The notes under the pieces are model-generated. The model worked only from the letters and a program-made list of their open reading frames with translations. It did not search any database and was not told the DNA's origin. From UBA5704 sp036380715 (GTDB lineage Bacteria > Acidobacteriota > Thermoanaerobaculia > Multivoradales > UBA5704), in the NCBI GenBank assembly GCA_036380715.1, contig DASVEF010000126.1, forward strand, positions 1 to 64,000: a DNA stretch of 64,000 nucleotides. Reading direction: 5' to 3'. Numbering within the stretch: position 1 is the first letter of the stretch; every line of letters begins with the position of its first letter. Made by a program: the position numbers and the translations under genes. This document shows, one piece after another, positions 56,619 to 64,000 of this stretch.

Positions 56619-58747
56619 CTAGCCCCCGAGTAGCCCCCAAGACGGGCGAGCAGCTCCCGCGCCTTCTGGATCTCCGGCCCAAAGCGCTGCGGGGGCGCGG
56701 TCTGGATGAAACGGGCCAGCGCTTGGCGCGCCTGGAGGGGACGGCCCGCCTCCATCGCCACCCAGCCCATGTTGTAGAGGGCGTCATACTGGCTGGAATC
56801 CAGGGCGACCGACTGCTCCCACGCGGCGAGCGCCGAGGCCGGCCCCTCCAGCCGGTAGAGCGCGACCCCGAGCGTGTTCCAGGCGATGGGCAGGCTCGGG
56901 TTGATGTCGATCGCCTTGCGCAGGGCGTCCCGCGCCTCGGCGGCCCGCTGCATGCGCAGCAGGACGATCCCCAGATTCTCGTATCCCTTGGGGTCCGTGG
57001 GATAGCGCTCCACGGCGCGGCGGAGCACGTCCGCGGCCTCGGGATTGCGGCCGGAATCGGAGAGGGCGATGCCGAGCGCGTTCAGCGTAGCGGAGTCCGT
57101 GCCGCCGCCGAGCGGCTGCAGAACCTCGACCGCCTCCCGCGCCCGGCCGGCCTCGGACAGCGCCAGGCCGAGCTGCCGCTGGAGCGACTCCTTGCCGCCG
57201 GCCCGGCGCACCCCTTCGCGCAGCGCCTCGATCGCCTCGCCGTGCCGCTCGAGCTGGCGCAGGGACAGGGCCAGGTGCTCGTACCCTTCGGCCATGGTGG
57301 GGCGCGCCTGGACCACCTCGCGCGCCAGCGCCGCGGCCTCGGCGAACCGGTTCCGCGAATAGAGGTCGATGACCTCGTGGATCTTGCGGTCGAGGCCGGC
57401 CAGCTTCTTGGGGTCGTCCTCGGGGGTGTAGGAGGCCTTGCGCCGCTCCGAGCCCGCGGAGTATCCGAGGCTGCGCAGCCGCGCCTCCTCCTCGGGCGAG
57501 ACCGTCCCCTTCTCGGGAGGCCAGACCGACTCCTTCGGCAGGGCGGTCAGCAGCTCGCGCGCAGTCCGCCGCTCCGCGGCGAAGCGGTTGTCCTCCTCCC
57601 GCGGGTCCTTCGCCAGGTCGTACAGCTCGGGGACCGGCAGGTCGATCAGCTTGCGGCGCTCGCGCAGCAGGCCGCGCAACGGCGCCCAGCCGCGGTTCAG
57701 GTTCGTGGTGAGCGACTCGAAGTAGGAGTCGCCCGGCTGCGCCGCGGCGAGCAGCGACCGGCCGGGCAGCTCCTTCGGCGCGTCCAGGCCGAGCGCCCCG
57801 AGCACGGTGGGCACGATGTCCACGTGGCGGGCGGAGCGGCCATCTTTGCCAGGCTCCACGCCCGGCCCCCAGACCACCAGCGGGACCTTGAGCGTCGGCT
57901 CGTAGGCGAACAGGCCGTGCGTCATCTCGCCGTGCTCGCCCAGCGATTCGCCGTGGTCGGCCGTCATCACGATCAGGGCCGGCCTCTCCTTGCCGGACAG
58001 GTGGGGCTCCAGCAGCGGCGCCAGGAACGAGTCGGCGGCCGAGACCTCGCCGTGGTAGGGGGAGTCGCGGAAGCGGCTGGCGAACGGCTCGGGCGGCTCG
58101 TACCCCGCGTGCGGGTCGTAGAGGTGGACCCACAGGAAGCGGGGTCTCTCCTGAGCCTGGCCTCGAGCCTGGTTCCACCAGGCGAGCGCGGCGGTCACGA
58201 CCGCGTCGCCCCGGCGCTCGGCGATGACGAACTCGTCCGGGTTCGAGCCCAGGGGGTAGCGGTCGTCGTACACGTCGAAGCCCTGGTTGAGCCCGAACCG
58301 GGCGTCGAGCGGGTAGGCGCCGACGAAGGCCCCGGTGGCATACCCCGCCTGGCGCAGGAGCGTCGCCAGGGTCGGCACCGACGCCGGCAGCTCGAAGCCG
58401 CTGTTGTCCCGCACGCCGTGCTGGTAGGGGTAGAGGCCGGTCAGGATGTTGGTGTGCGAGGGGAGGGTGACGACGTTGTGGGCGTGGGCGTCGGTGTAGA
58501 CCCGCCCCGCCGCGGCCAGCCGGTCGAGCACCGGCGTCTCGACGCGCTCGTTGCCGGCGAAGCCGACGGCGTCGGCGCGCAGCGTGTCGATGGTGACCAG
58601 GATGACGTCGGCTCCCCGGGCGGAACCCGCCGGGGAGCCGGAAGGAGAGGAGGACGGCCCCCGGGAGCAACCCAGGGGCCCGAAGGCCGCGGCGCCGGCG
58701 AGGAGGACCCCCAGAACGGCGAGACCCGGAGTCTGCTGGCGCCGCAT
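56615..58747 (-). CDS. Sulfatase-fold hydrolase/TPR lipoprotein (copy 3)
   Basis: 710 residues from ATG 58747 (GTG 58750 also possible; AAGAGG just upstream). Lipobox AFGPLGC gives the lipid Cys. Motifs are ILVTIDTLRADAVGFAGNER, HNVVTLPSHTNILTG with Thr nucleophile, LYDPHAGYEPPEPFASRF and MTADHGESLGEHGEMTHG. The TPR C-terminus ends PPQRFGPEIQKARELLARLG. It is more distant from copies 1 and 2 than they are from each other. First gene of the coupled trio. It lies 7 bases after the upstream TPR protein gene, so four genes form an operon. Confidence 0.8.
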   Translation of the reverse strand: MRRQQTPGLAVLGVLLAGAAAFGPLGCSRGPSSSPSGSPAGSARGADVILVTIDTLRADAVGFAGNERVETPVLDRLAAAGRVYTDAHAHNVVTLPSHTNILTGLYPYQHGVRDNSGFELPASVPTLATLLRQAGYATGAFVGAYPLDARFGLNQGFDVYDDRYPLGSNPDEFVIAERRGDAVVTAALAWWNQARGQAQERPRFLWVHLYDPHAGYEPPEPFASRFRDSPYHGEVSAADSFLAPLLEPHLSGKERPALIVMTADHGESLGEHGEMTHGLFAYEPTLKVPLVVWGPGVEPGKDGRSARHVDIVPTVLGALGLDAPKELPGRSLLAAAQPGDSYFESLTTNLNRGWAPLRGLLRERRKLIDLPVPELYDLAKDPREEDNRFAAERRTARELLTALPKESVWPPEKGTVSPEEEARLRSLGYSAGSERRKASYTPEDDPKKLAGLDRKIHEVIDLYSRNRFAEAAALAREVVQARPTMAEGYEHLALSLRQLERHGEAIEALREGVRRAGGKESLQRQLGLALSEAGRAREAVEVLQPLGGGTDSATLNALGIALSDSGRNPEAADVLRRAVERYPTDPKGYENLGIVLLRMQRAAEARDALRKAIDINPSLPIAWNTLGVALYRLEGPASALAAWEQSVALDSSQYDALYNMGWVAMEAGRPLQARQALARFIQTAPPQRFGPEIQKARELLARLGGYSGAR

Positions 58748-58754
58748 CACCCTC

Positions 58755-59744
58755 TTACAGCGACTTTATGAACTCTTTCGCCTCGGCCGCGTACTGACTG
58801 TTCGGGTCGAGCTCGACGAGCTTCTGGAAGTCGGCCTTGGCCTCCGCGGCCTTGTTCAGTCCGAGGTAGGTCAGGCCGCGGAAGTAGTAGGCCTCCGCGA
58901 TGTTGGGGTTCTCCTTGACCACCCGGTCGAACTTCTCGAGGGCCCCCTGGAGGTTCTTCTCGTTGAAGAGCTTGATGCCCAGGTTGAGGAGAGAGTTCGG
59001 ATCGACGGTGGTGCCCTGTGGGAGCTTGGCGACGTAAGCCTCGGCCTCCTTCTCCCGGCCCGCCGCGACCAGCACGTTGACCATCGTCTGCAAGGTTTCG
59101 ACGTCGTCCGGCGCGATCTGCAGCACCTGCTTAAGCGTATCGATCCCCTTGTCGATCTGCTTCTCCTCGAAATAGGTGCGGGCGATCGTCCGCAGGATGG
59201 ACACCTTCACGGTCGGATCGTCCACTTCGAGCAGGCCCAGGGCCTTCTGGTACTCGGCGCGGGCCTCGGCGAAACGGCTCGCCTGCAGGTGGGCGTTGGC
59301 CGTCTCGATGGCCTGCTTGGCCTGGGCGTTGCCCGAAGCCTTTGCGTCCTGCTGTTGCTGCTGCTGCATGATCTCCTTGGGAGGCAGCTTGAGAGTGACG
59401 TTGATCGGCTGGGCCACGGCGAACTCGTTGACCTTCACCTGGCCCTCGGAGACCATGTACCCCTCTTTCTCGATCAGCACGCCCCAGGCGCCGCCCGCGA
59501 GGCCGAGGATCGACCACTTGCCGTGCTTGTTGGTGAGCACCGTCTTCGGGCCGTCCGCCTTGGGATCGACCCGGTCTTCCCCCTTCCGGAGGGTGATTTT
59601 GGCCCCCTCGATGGGCTTGCCCTGCTCGTCCTTCACCTCACCCTGCAGTCGACCGCGGCCGGCCCAGGACTGGGCGGAGACCGGCGGCGCTGCGGCGGCG
59701 AGGAGAGCGATCAAGATGAATAGAACCAGGCTCTTGTGACGCAT
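58755..59744 (-). CDS. Secreted TPR protein with carboxypeptidase-regulatory-like domain
   Basis: 329 residues. A signal peptide (LVLFILIALLAAAAPPVSA) is followed by an Ig-like CarboxypepD_reg domain (about 30-115): LQGEVKDEQGKPIEGAKITL and EKEGYMVSEGQVKV. A poly-Gln stretch (MQQQQQQDAK) follows, then TPR units to the end (EARAEYQKALGLLEVDDPTV and on). The regulatory domain is the same class found at the N-terminus of the TonB receptors. It is the first gene of the operon with the three sulfatase-fold lipoproteins. Confidence 0.8.
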   Translation of the reverse strand: MRHKSLVLFILIALLAAAAPPVSAQSWAGRGRLQGEVKDEQGKPIEGAKITLRKGEDRVDPKADGPKTVLTNKHGKWSILGLAGGAWGVLIEKEGYMVSEGQVKVNEFAVAQPINVTLKLPPKEIMQQQQQQDAKASGNAQAKQAIETANAHLQASRFAEARAEYQKALGLLEVDDPTVKVSILRTIARTYFEEKQIDKGIDTLKQVLQIAPDDVETLQTMVNVLVAAGREKEAEAYVAKLPQGTTVDPNSLLNLGIKLFNEKNLQGALEKFDRVVKENPNIAEAYYFRGLTYLGLNKAAEAKADFQKLVELDPNSQYAAEAKEFIKSL

Positions 59745-59836
59745 GATGTTCTCCTTGCGGTTCAGCGTCCTGTAACAAGGGCGGGCCGGGGAATATTGCC
59801 CACGGCCCCCCTCCTCCCCAGAGCCCGGAGTCTAGC

Positions 59837-59871
59837 TCAAAAAGAAACGCCGGGGGTCGCCCCCCGGCGTT
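59837..59871 (-). terminator. Rho-independent terminator after the second TonB receptor
   Basis: On the minus strand, stem AACGCCGGGGG / CCCCCGGCGTT with a GCGA loop is followed by TCTTTTT, 25 bases after the receptor stop. Confidence 0.85.
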
Positions 59872-59895
59872 GGGTGGACCTCAGGGGTTTCCGGT

Positions 59896-62800
59896 TTACC
59901 GGAAGCTGAGGCGGGCGCCGATGCGGAAGATCCGCGGGCTGGTGACCTCGGTCACGAAGTCCGAAGCCGGGGCCAGCGGGTTCGCCGCGCTCGAGCTGAC
60001 ACGCAGACGGTGGTTCCGCTGGTGGACGTAGCCCTCGTTGAGCACGTTGAAGACGTCCACGCCCAGGGTCAGGCCGACGTCGCTGAACGTGAACTCCTTC
60101 TCCAGGCGCGCGTCCAGGATGTGGATGTCGTCGAGACGGATCTGTTCGTTCTCGACCACCTGGACGCGGGTGAAGCCTGGGATGCCCGAGCGCTGGTTGA
60201 AGCCGAGACGCTCGAAGTAGGGCAGCGGGTAACCCTGATGCCCGGTGAGGTTGAGGGCGAAGTTGAGGCCCCACGGAGTGTCCGGGGCGATCTGGTAGAG
60301 ACCGTTCACGCTGTAGGACCACTCGCTGTTGATGTAGACGGCGCCCTTCGAGCCCGAGCCGGTGCCCGAGCCGTAGAGGACCGGCTCACCCTCGAAGCCG
60401 CCACCCAGGAAGCGGGTGGGATCCTCGATCTCGCTCTGCGGCACCTTGCTCCACTCCCAATCCGCCCAGGTGAAGTTGCCGCGGACCATCCAGCGGTTGG
60501 CCAGGCGCTTGTTGAAGGTGGCCGACACGCCCGTGTACTCCTGCTCGCGGTCGCCGTTCTCGAGGAACGTGCCGCCGCGGCTTTCGATGCCCGGGCGGAG
60601 CTGGTAATACGTCTGGGTGTAGGGCGTGCCGTCGGGCAGTACGCGCGGACGGCTGGCCGGCGCGGCCGGCGTGTTGGTGACCAGCTCGTAGTCTTCCGGA
60701 CGGTGCGGGCGGCCGAGGCTGTTGATGTTCTCGGGCGCGTACGGATCGCCGTCGAACACCAGCAGCTCGCCCTCGAGGATGTCCGTGATCTGACGGTAGG
60801 TGACGTTCAGGCCGACCACGAACTCCGGCAGGAGGGCGTGCTCGACGCTGAGCAGCAGCTCGTCCGTCATCTGCGGATCGAGGTTCGGATCGACGCCGTT
60901 GATCGGCAGCACGCCGCGGGTGATCGGGTTGAAGTAGCCGCCGAAGCCGACAGCGTCCTCCAGATCGACGACGCCGTTGCCGTTGAGGTCCCCGATGTCG
61001 CCCGGAGTGATGATGCCGCCCGGCTCGACGCGGTTGTGGACGTAGAGGTAGACGTAGCTGGGCAGGACCAGCGGATTGAGCTGGAAGGTCGCGCCGATGC
61101 CGAGCTGGTCGGCGAAGCGCGAGTAGCTGGCGCGCAGCAGGGTCTTGCGCTCGGCGCCGAGGGCGTACGTCAGGCCCAGGCGCGGAACGATCGACTCCCA
61201 CTCGAACCCGGAGTCGCCACCGCCGTAGGTGACCGACGGGAGCAGCGTGGGGAAGATCGGGTTGGCCTGCACCGTACGGGCCTCGTTGGTGCCCGTCTGC
61301 AGGTCGTACCGGAGGCCGAAGTTGGCCGTCAGGTTGCCGATCGACAGCGTGTCCTGCACGTACACGTTGGTGTACTCGTTCGTGGCCGCCGGGAAGGCGT
61401 CGCGAGCGGCGTACAGGTAGCCGTAGTCGCCGCCGAGGTAATCCGAGGAGATGTAGTAGCCCGCGCCGCCCCAGCGGGACAGCGAAGCGACCTCGGCCTC
61501 GCGGTAGCCGGCGCCGAACTTCAGCTCGTGGCTGAGGCTGCCGGTGTTGAAGAAGGTGGAGGCGTCAGCCTTGTACTGCGTCTGCGGACGCTCGGTCTGA
61601 TACAGCACGAAGGTGTTGTGCCAGACGCCCTGGATGTCCAGGAAGGTGGCCAGGTCGGTCCCACCCTGCGGGGCGAGCTGGAAGCCACCGTTGACGATGG
61701 AGTACAGGCCGGTGAGGTAGAAGTTGGAGCTGAAGATGTGGGTGTCCTCGAGCTTGGCCGCCGTGGGGTCGTCACCGAACTTGGACTGGTTCCACGTGGT
61801 TTCCTGAGGACGGAACGGACCGGCGTTGCGGCCGATCTTGACCTTGTCGCTGTTGAGGGCGAACAGGGTCGCCGAGTTGGAGGGCGCGATCTGCGCGTTG
61901 AACTTGACGTTCATGGTCTCCAGCTCGGTGAAGTCGCTGACGTTGGCGATCGTCAGCAGGTCGACCTGCTGCGTGCCATAGGAGCCCCAGATCCAGAGAC
62001 GATCCCGGACGATGGGGCCGCCGATCTCGGCGCCGTAGTCTTCGACCGTGACAATGCGGTTGCCCTGGTCGATCCGGGCCTGGTTGACGCCGTTCGGGTT
62101 GGTGGCGTTCGCGTTCCACGGGCCGGCCCGGGCCAGCACGTCATCGCTGACGTCCGTGTCGGACTGCCAGGACTCGTCGGCCACGAGGTAACGGCCGGTG
62201 CCCCGCCACTCGTTGGTGCCGCGCTTGGTCACCATGTTGAGGACGACGCCGCCGGTCGCGATCGTGGAGTCGGAGCCGCCCGTCGTGACCTGCATCTCCT
62301 CGAAGGAGTCGAAGTCATAGTAGGCGGGCGACGAGCCCAGAGCCGCCATGTCGGTGATGACCACGCCGTCCACCGCCCAGATGGCCTGATCGCCACCGGA
62401 GCCGGGGCCGACGTACTGCGACTGCTGGCCGCTCTCGTTGCCACCGACGTTGATGCGGTCGGTGAGAACGCCCGGGGTCGACTGCAGAATGGCCCACGGG
62501 TCACGGGCGGTCGGAATCTTCTCGAGCTCCGTCTGGCTGACGGTGTTGCCCGTGGAGATCCGGCGCTCGTCCAGCAGCGGGGTCTCGCCCAGGACCGTGA
62601 TCACGTCCTCGACCGCGGCCGAGAGAGTGACCTCGATCTGGGTGTTGCGACCCACGTTGATCTGCACGTTCGGATACTCGATGGTCGAGAAACCCTCGAG
62701 CTCCGCCTTGAGCTGGTACGAAGCAGGGCTCAGGCCCAGGAAACGGAACTGCCCTTGGGCGTTCGTCACCTGCACCTGAGGAGCGGCCTGGCCGCTGAGG

Positions 62801-62955
62801 GTCACGGTCGCCCCCGGCAGCGGGCTGCCCTGCTCGTCCACGACGGTCCCGAAGAGGTTGCCGGTCTGCAACTGGGCCAGCGCGGCTCCGCCACTGGCCA
62901 AGAGCAGAACCGCGGCAACCGCCACGATCCGTCCCCAGAAGTTAGAGTTCTTCAT
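59896..62955 (-). CDS. TonB-dependent receptor, Oar-like, with EF-hand-type loop
   Basis: 1019 residues from ATG 62955 (GGGAGG upstream). A signal peptide (IVAVAAVLLLASGGAALA) is followed by a CarboxypepD_reg domain (about 28-110, GSPLPGATVTLSGQAAPQVQ). The plug (about 120-260) has VGPGSGGDQAIWAVDGVVIT and GGVVLNMVTKRGTNEWRGTG; a large barrel follows. A loop near 652-672 reads GDIGDLNGNGVVDLEDAVGF, a dockerin/EF-hand calcium-binding pattern. The protein ends GARLSFR, so the usual terminal Phe is followed by Arg. Ligand unknown. It ends in a strong terminator. Confidence 0.9.
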   Translation of the reverse strand: MKNSNFWGRIVAVAAVLLLASGGAALAQLQTGNLFGTVVDEQGSPLPGATVTLSGQAAPQVQVTNAQGQFRFLGLSPASYQLKAELEGFSTIEYPNVQINVGRNTQIEVTLSAAVEDVITVLGETPLLDERRISTGNTVSQTELEKIPTARDPWAILQSTPGVLTDRINVGGNESGQQSQYVGPGSGGDQAIWAVDGVVITDMAALGSSPAYYDFDSFEEMQVTTGGSDSTIATGGVVLNMVTKRGTNEWRGTGRYLVADESWQSDTDVSDDVLARAGPWNANATNPNGVNQARIDQGNRIVTVEDYGAEIGGPIVRDRLWIWGSYGTQQVDLLTIANVSDFTELETMNVKFNAQIAPSNSATLFALNSDKVKIGRNAGPFRPQETTWNQSKFGDDPTAAKLEDTHIFSSNFYLTGLYSIVNGGFQLAPQGGTDLATFLDIQGVWHNTFVLYQTERPQTQYKADASTFFNTGSLSHELKFGAGYREAEVASLSRWGGAGYYISSDYLGGDYGYLYAARDAFPAATNEYTNVYVQDTLSIGNLTANFGLRYDLQTGTNEARTVQANPIFPTLLPSVTYGGGDSGFEWESIVPRLGLTYALGAERKTLLRASYSRFADQLGIGATFQLNPLVLPSYVYLYVHNRVEPGGIITPGDIGDLNGNGVVDLEDAVGFGGYFNPITRGVLPINGVDPNLDPQMTDELLLSVEHALLPEFVVGLNVTYRQITDILEGELLVFDGDPYAPENINSLGRPHRPEDYELVTNTPAAPASRPRVLPDGTPYTQTYYQLRPGIESRGGTFLENGDREQEYTGVSATFNKRLANRWMVRGNFTWADWEWSKVPQSEIEDPTRFLGGGFEGEPVLYGSGTGSGSKGAVYINSEWSYSVNGLYQIAPDTPWGLNFALNLTGHQGYPLPYFERLGFNQRSGIPGFTRVQVVENEQIRLDDIHILDARLEKEFTFSDVGLTLGVDVFNVLNEGYVHQRNHRLRVSSSAANPLAPASDFVTEVTSPRIFRIGARLSFR

Positions 62956-63323
62956 CTTAATCAACCTCCCTTGGTTGGGTTGTATGAGCCGCGCCGCGGC
63001 GATTCGCGGCGGCTCCAAAAACAGAATGCTTCGAAGGAAAAGATCTGAAGGTCTCGAAGCCACACCTCCTTTCTCGAATGAGAATTTGGTTCCGCTGGAT
63101 ATAGGACAGTATCGAACATACCAACCCCGGGTCAAGCAAGGGGGGTGCCACGCAATGCGAAGGGAACCGGACCGGGCTAAGTATAATACACACAGCTATT
63201 TGGCGGATAGCCCACACCTCCCGCGGCGCCCGGGACGGAGGCTGATCCAGAAGATTGAACGGGGGTCGATCCAAAAATCTGAAGAGGCCCCGGCGCCCCG
63301 GTTCCTTGCTATATTGGTCGGCG
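62956..63323. other. Divergent regulatory region between receptor and lipoprotein genes
   Basis: 368 bases, AT-richer than the neighbours. It holds a perfect TATAAT at 63182-63187, though no good -35 lies at the right distance on the plus strand. A GC-rich inverted repeat in the receptor leader (GAGCCGCGCC...GGCGGCTC, about 62978-63015) and a shorter GCTTCGA...TCGAAGC pair follow. TATATT sits just before the lipoprotein start. No gene was seen. Confidence 0.5.
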
Positions 63324-64000
63324 ATGAAGATGAGAAGGACGCACCTCTTCCTAGCCCTGATCGCGCTGGCCGGCTGCACCGAGTACCAGCGCTTCGACTC
63401 CGTCGGCTATCTGCGGGAGCAGTACGCCAAGCAGATGGGGCCGGAGACGGCCTCCCGGATCGTGATCCCCTTCGAGCTCGACGACGACGTGCGGGCGTTC
63501 ATGAAGGAGAAGATCCAGCCCGCGCCCACCGAGCTGCGCAAGATCAACCAGGTGATGAAGCTCGTCTTCGAGGACCTCCACCTGCGCTACTCCCTGGCGC
63601 CGACCCGCAACGCCGTCGACACCTTCCAGACCCAGCGCGGCAACTGCCTGTCGTTCGTCAACCTGTTCGTGGGCGTCGCCCGGGAGCAGGGGCTGAACCC
63701 GTTCTACGTCGAGGTGACCGACTACAACAAGTGGAACCAGCGCGCCGGCATGGTGGTCAGCCAGGGGCACATCGTCGCCGGCATGTACCTCGACGGCGAG
63801 CTCAAGACTTACGACTTCCTCCCCTACCGGCCCAAGGCCTACAAGAAGTTCAATCCGCTCGACGACGTCACGGCGGCGGCCCACTTCTACAACAACCTCG
63901 GGGCCGAGGCGCTGATCGACGGCGACCTCCCGAGGGCGCGGGAGCTGCTCACCATCGCCACCCGCATCGCCCCCAGGCTCGACAAGGCGCTCAACAACCT
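63324..64000 (+). CDS. Lipoprotein with transglutaminase-like and TPR domains (3' end outside window)
   Basis: 225 residues are visible, with no stop before the window end. Lipobox LIALAGC has Cys near residue 19. A transglutaminase-like/cysteine-protease core carries a plausible triad: Cys108 in RGNCLSFVNLFVGVAREQGL, His149 in SQGHIVAGMYL and Asp164 in KTYDFLPY. From about residue 195, AAAHFYNNLGAEALIDGDLP begins TPR units. Similar lipoproteins are common in Acidobacteriota and Myxococcota. Start ATG 63324 (63330 is possible). Function unknown. Confidence 0.75.
   Translation, partial: MKMRRTHLFLALIALAGCTEYQRFDSVGYLREQYAKQMGPETASRIVIPFELDDDVRAFMKEKIQPAPTELRKINQVMKLVFEDLHLRYSLAPTRNAVDTFQTQRGNCLSFVNLFVGVAREQGLNPFYVEVTDYNKWNQRAGMVVSQGHIVAGMYLDGELKTYDFLPYRPKAYKKFNPLDDVTAAAHFYNNLGAEALIDGDLPRARELLTIATRIAPRLDKALNN

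Noticed and set aside
52186..58747. Classical formylglycine sulfatases
   Set aside because: The CxPSR/SxPSR motif is absent; Thr occupies that position in all three.
60010..63048. 1012-residue plus-strand frame antisense to the second TonB receptor
   Set aside because: Shadow of the receptor gene; no family features.

Overview
The window is about 70% G+C chromosomal DNA from a Gram-negative bacterium with an outer membrane. It carries two Oar-like TonB-dependent receptors, LolA, a Pal-type OmpA lipoprotein, SecD/SecF/YajC and many lipoproteins. Sulfatase-fold/TPR fusions, a DUF4097 protein, abundant TPR proteins, short palindromic dispersed repeats and frequent TTG starts fit an uncultured Acidobacteriota (Thermoanaerobaculia-like). 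That placement is inference; there is no rRNA gene here. I saw no tRNA, CRISPR array, complete insertion sequence or prophage. One transposase-family remnant is present.

Layout. 0-5 kb: nhaA 5' end and an upstream Ser/Thr kinase (minus strand), a Lar-like zinc ribbon, a tiny membrane protein, Pal, and a NarL-type two-component pair. 5-7.6 kb: a small secreted Cys-repeat protein convergent with an XRE-TPR regulator, then a 21-bp tandem repeat array. 7.6-12.8 kb: ion channel, secreted trypsin-like protease, two envelope proteins, a Na+/H+ antiporter. 12.9-17.3 kb: tgt-yajC-secD-secF operon with a terminator. 17.4-22.9 kb: LolA, FYDLN protein, FolK, CDF transporter, TPR protein, stand-alone LON domain, HD phosphohydrolase. 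23-31.5 kb: TonB receptor, SRPBCC and SDR39U1-type epimerase, ABC exporter, small membrane protein, TrmB, ManC. 31.6-33.4 kb: a second small secreted protein beside a second TPR protein of the 5-kb family. 33.4-43.8 kb: FabI, AMIN-like lipoprotein, transposase remnant, orphan histidine kinase, a second 21-bp array, HPF-cold-shock fusion, M23 and YkuD cell-wall enzymes, AI-2E-type permease, R3H ATPase, DUF4097. 43.8-48.2 kb: ketosynthase, BON protein, pentein-like secreted protein. 48.2-59.7 kb: a TPR locus with GT39-TPR, three translationally coupled Thr-type sulfatase-fold/TPR lipoproteins, and two more TPR proteins. 59.9-64 kb: a second TonB receptor with an EF-hand-like loop and a truncated transglutaminase-like/TPR lipoprotein.

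The best candidate for an undescribed system is the pairing, at two separate loci, of a small exported protein carrying an (I/L)DP(D/N)G motif with members of one TPR family; one of these has an N-terminal XRE DNA-binding domain. The layout resembles peptide-pheromone/TPR-receptor (RRNPP-like) circuits, but nothing in the sequence proves signalling. Also unusual are two arrays of 21-bp repeats with unrelated unit sequences, dispersed palindromic elements that supply the ends of several proteins, a peptidylarginine-deiminase-like secreted protein, and a receptor with a calcium-binding-type loop.
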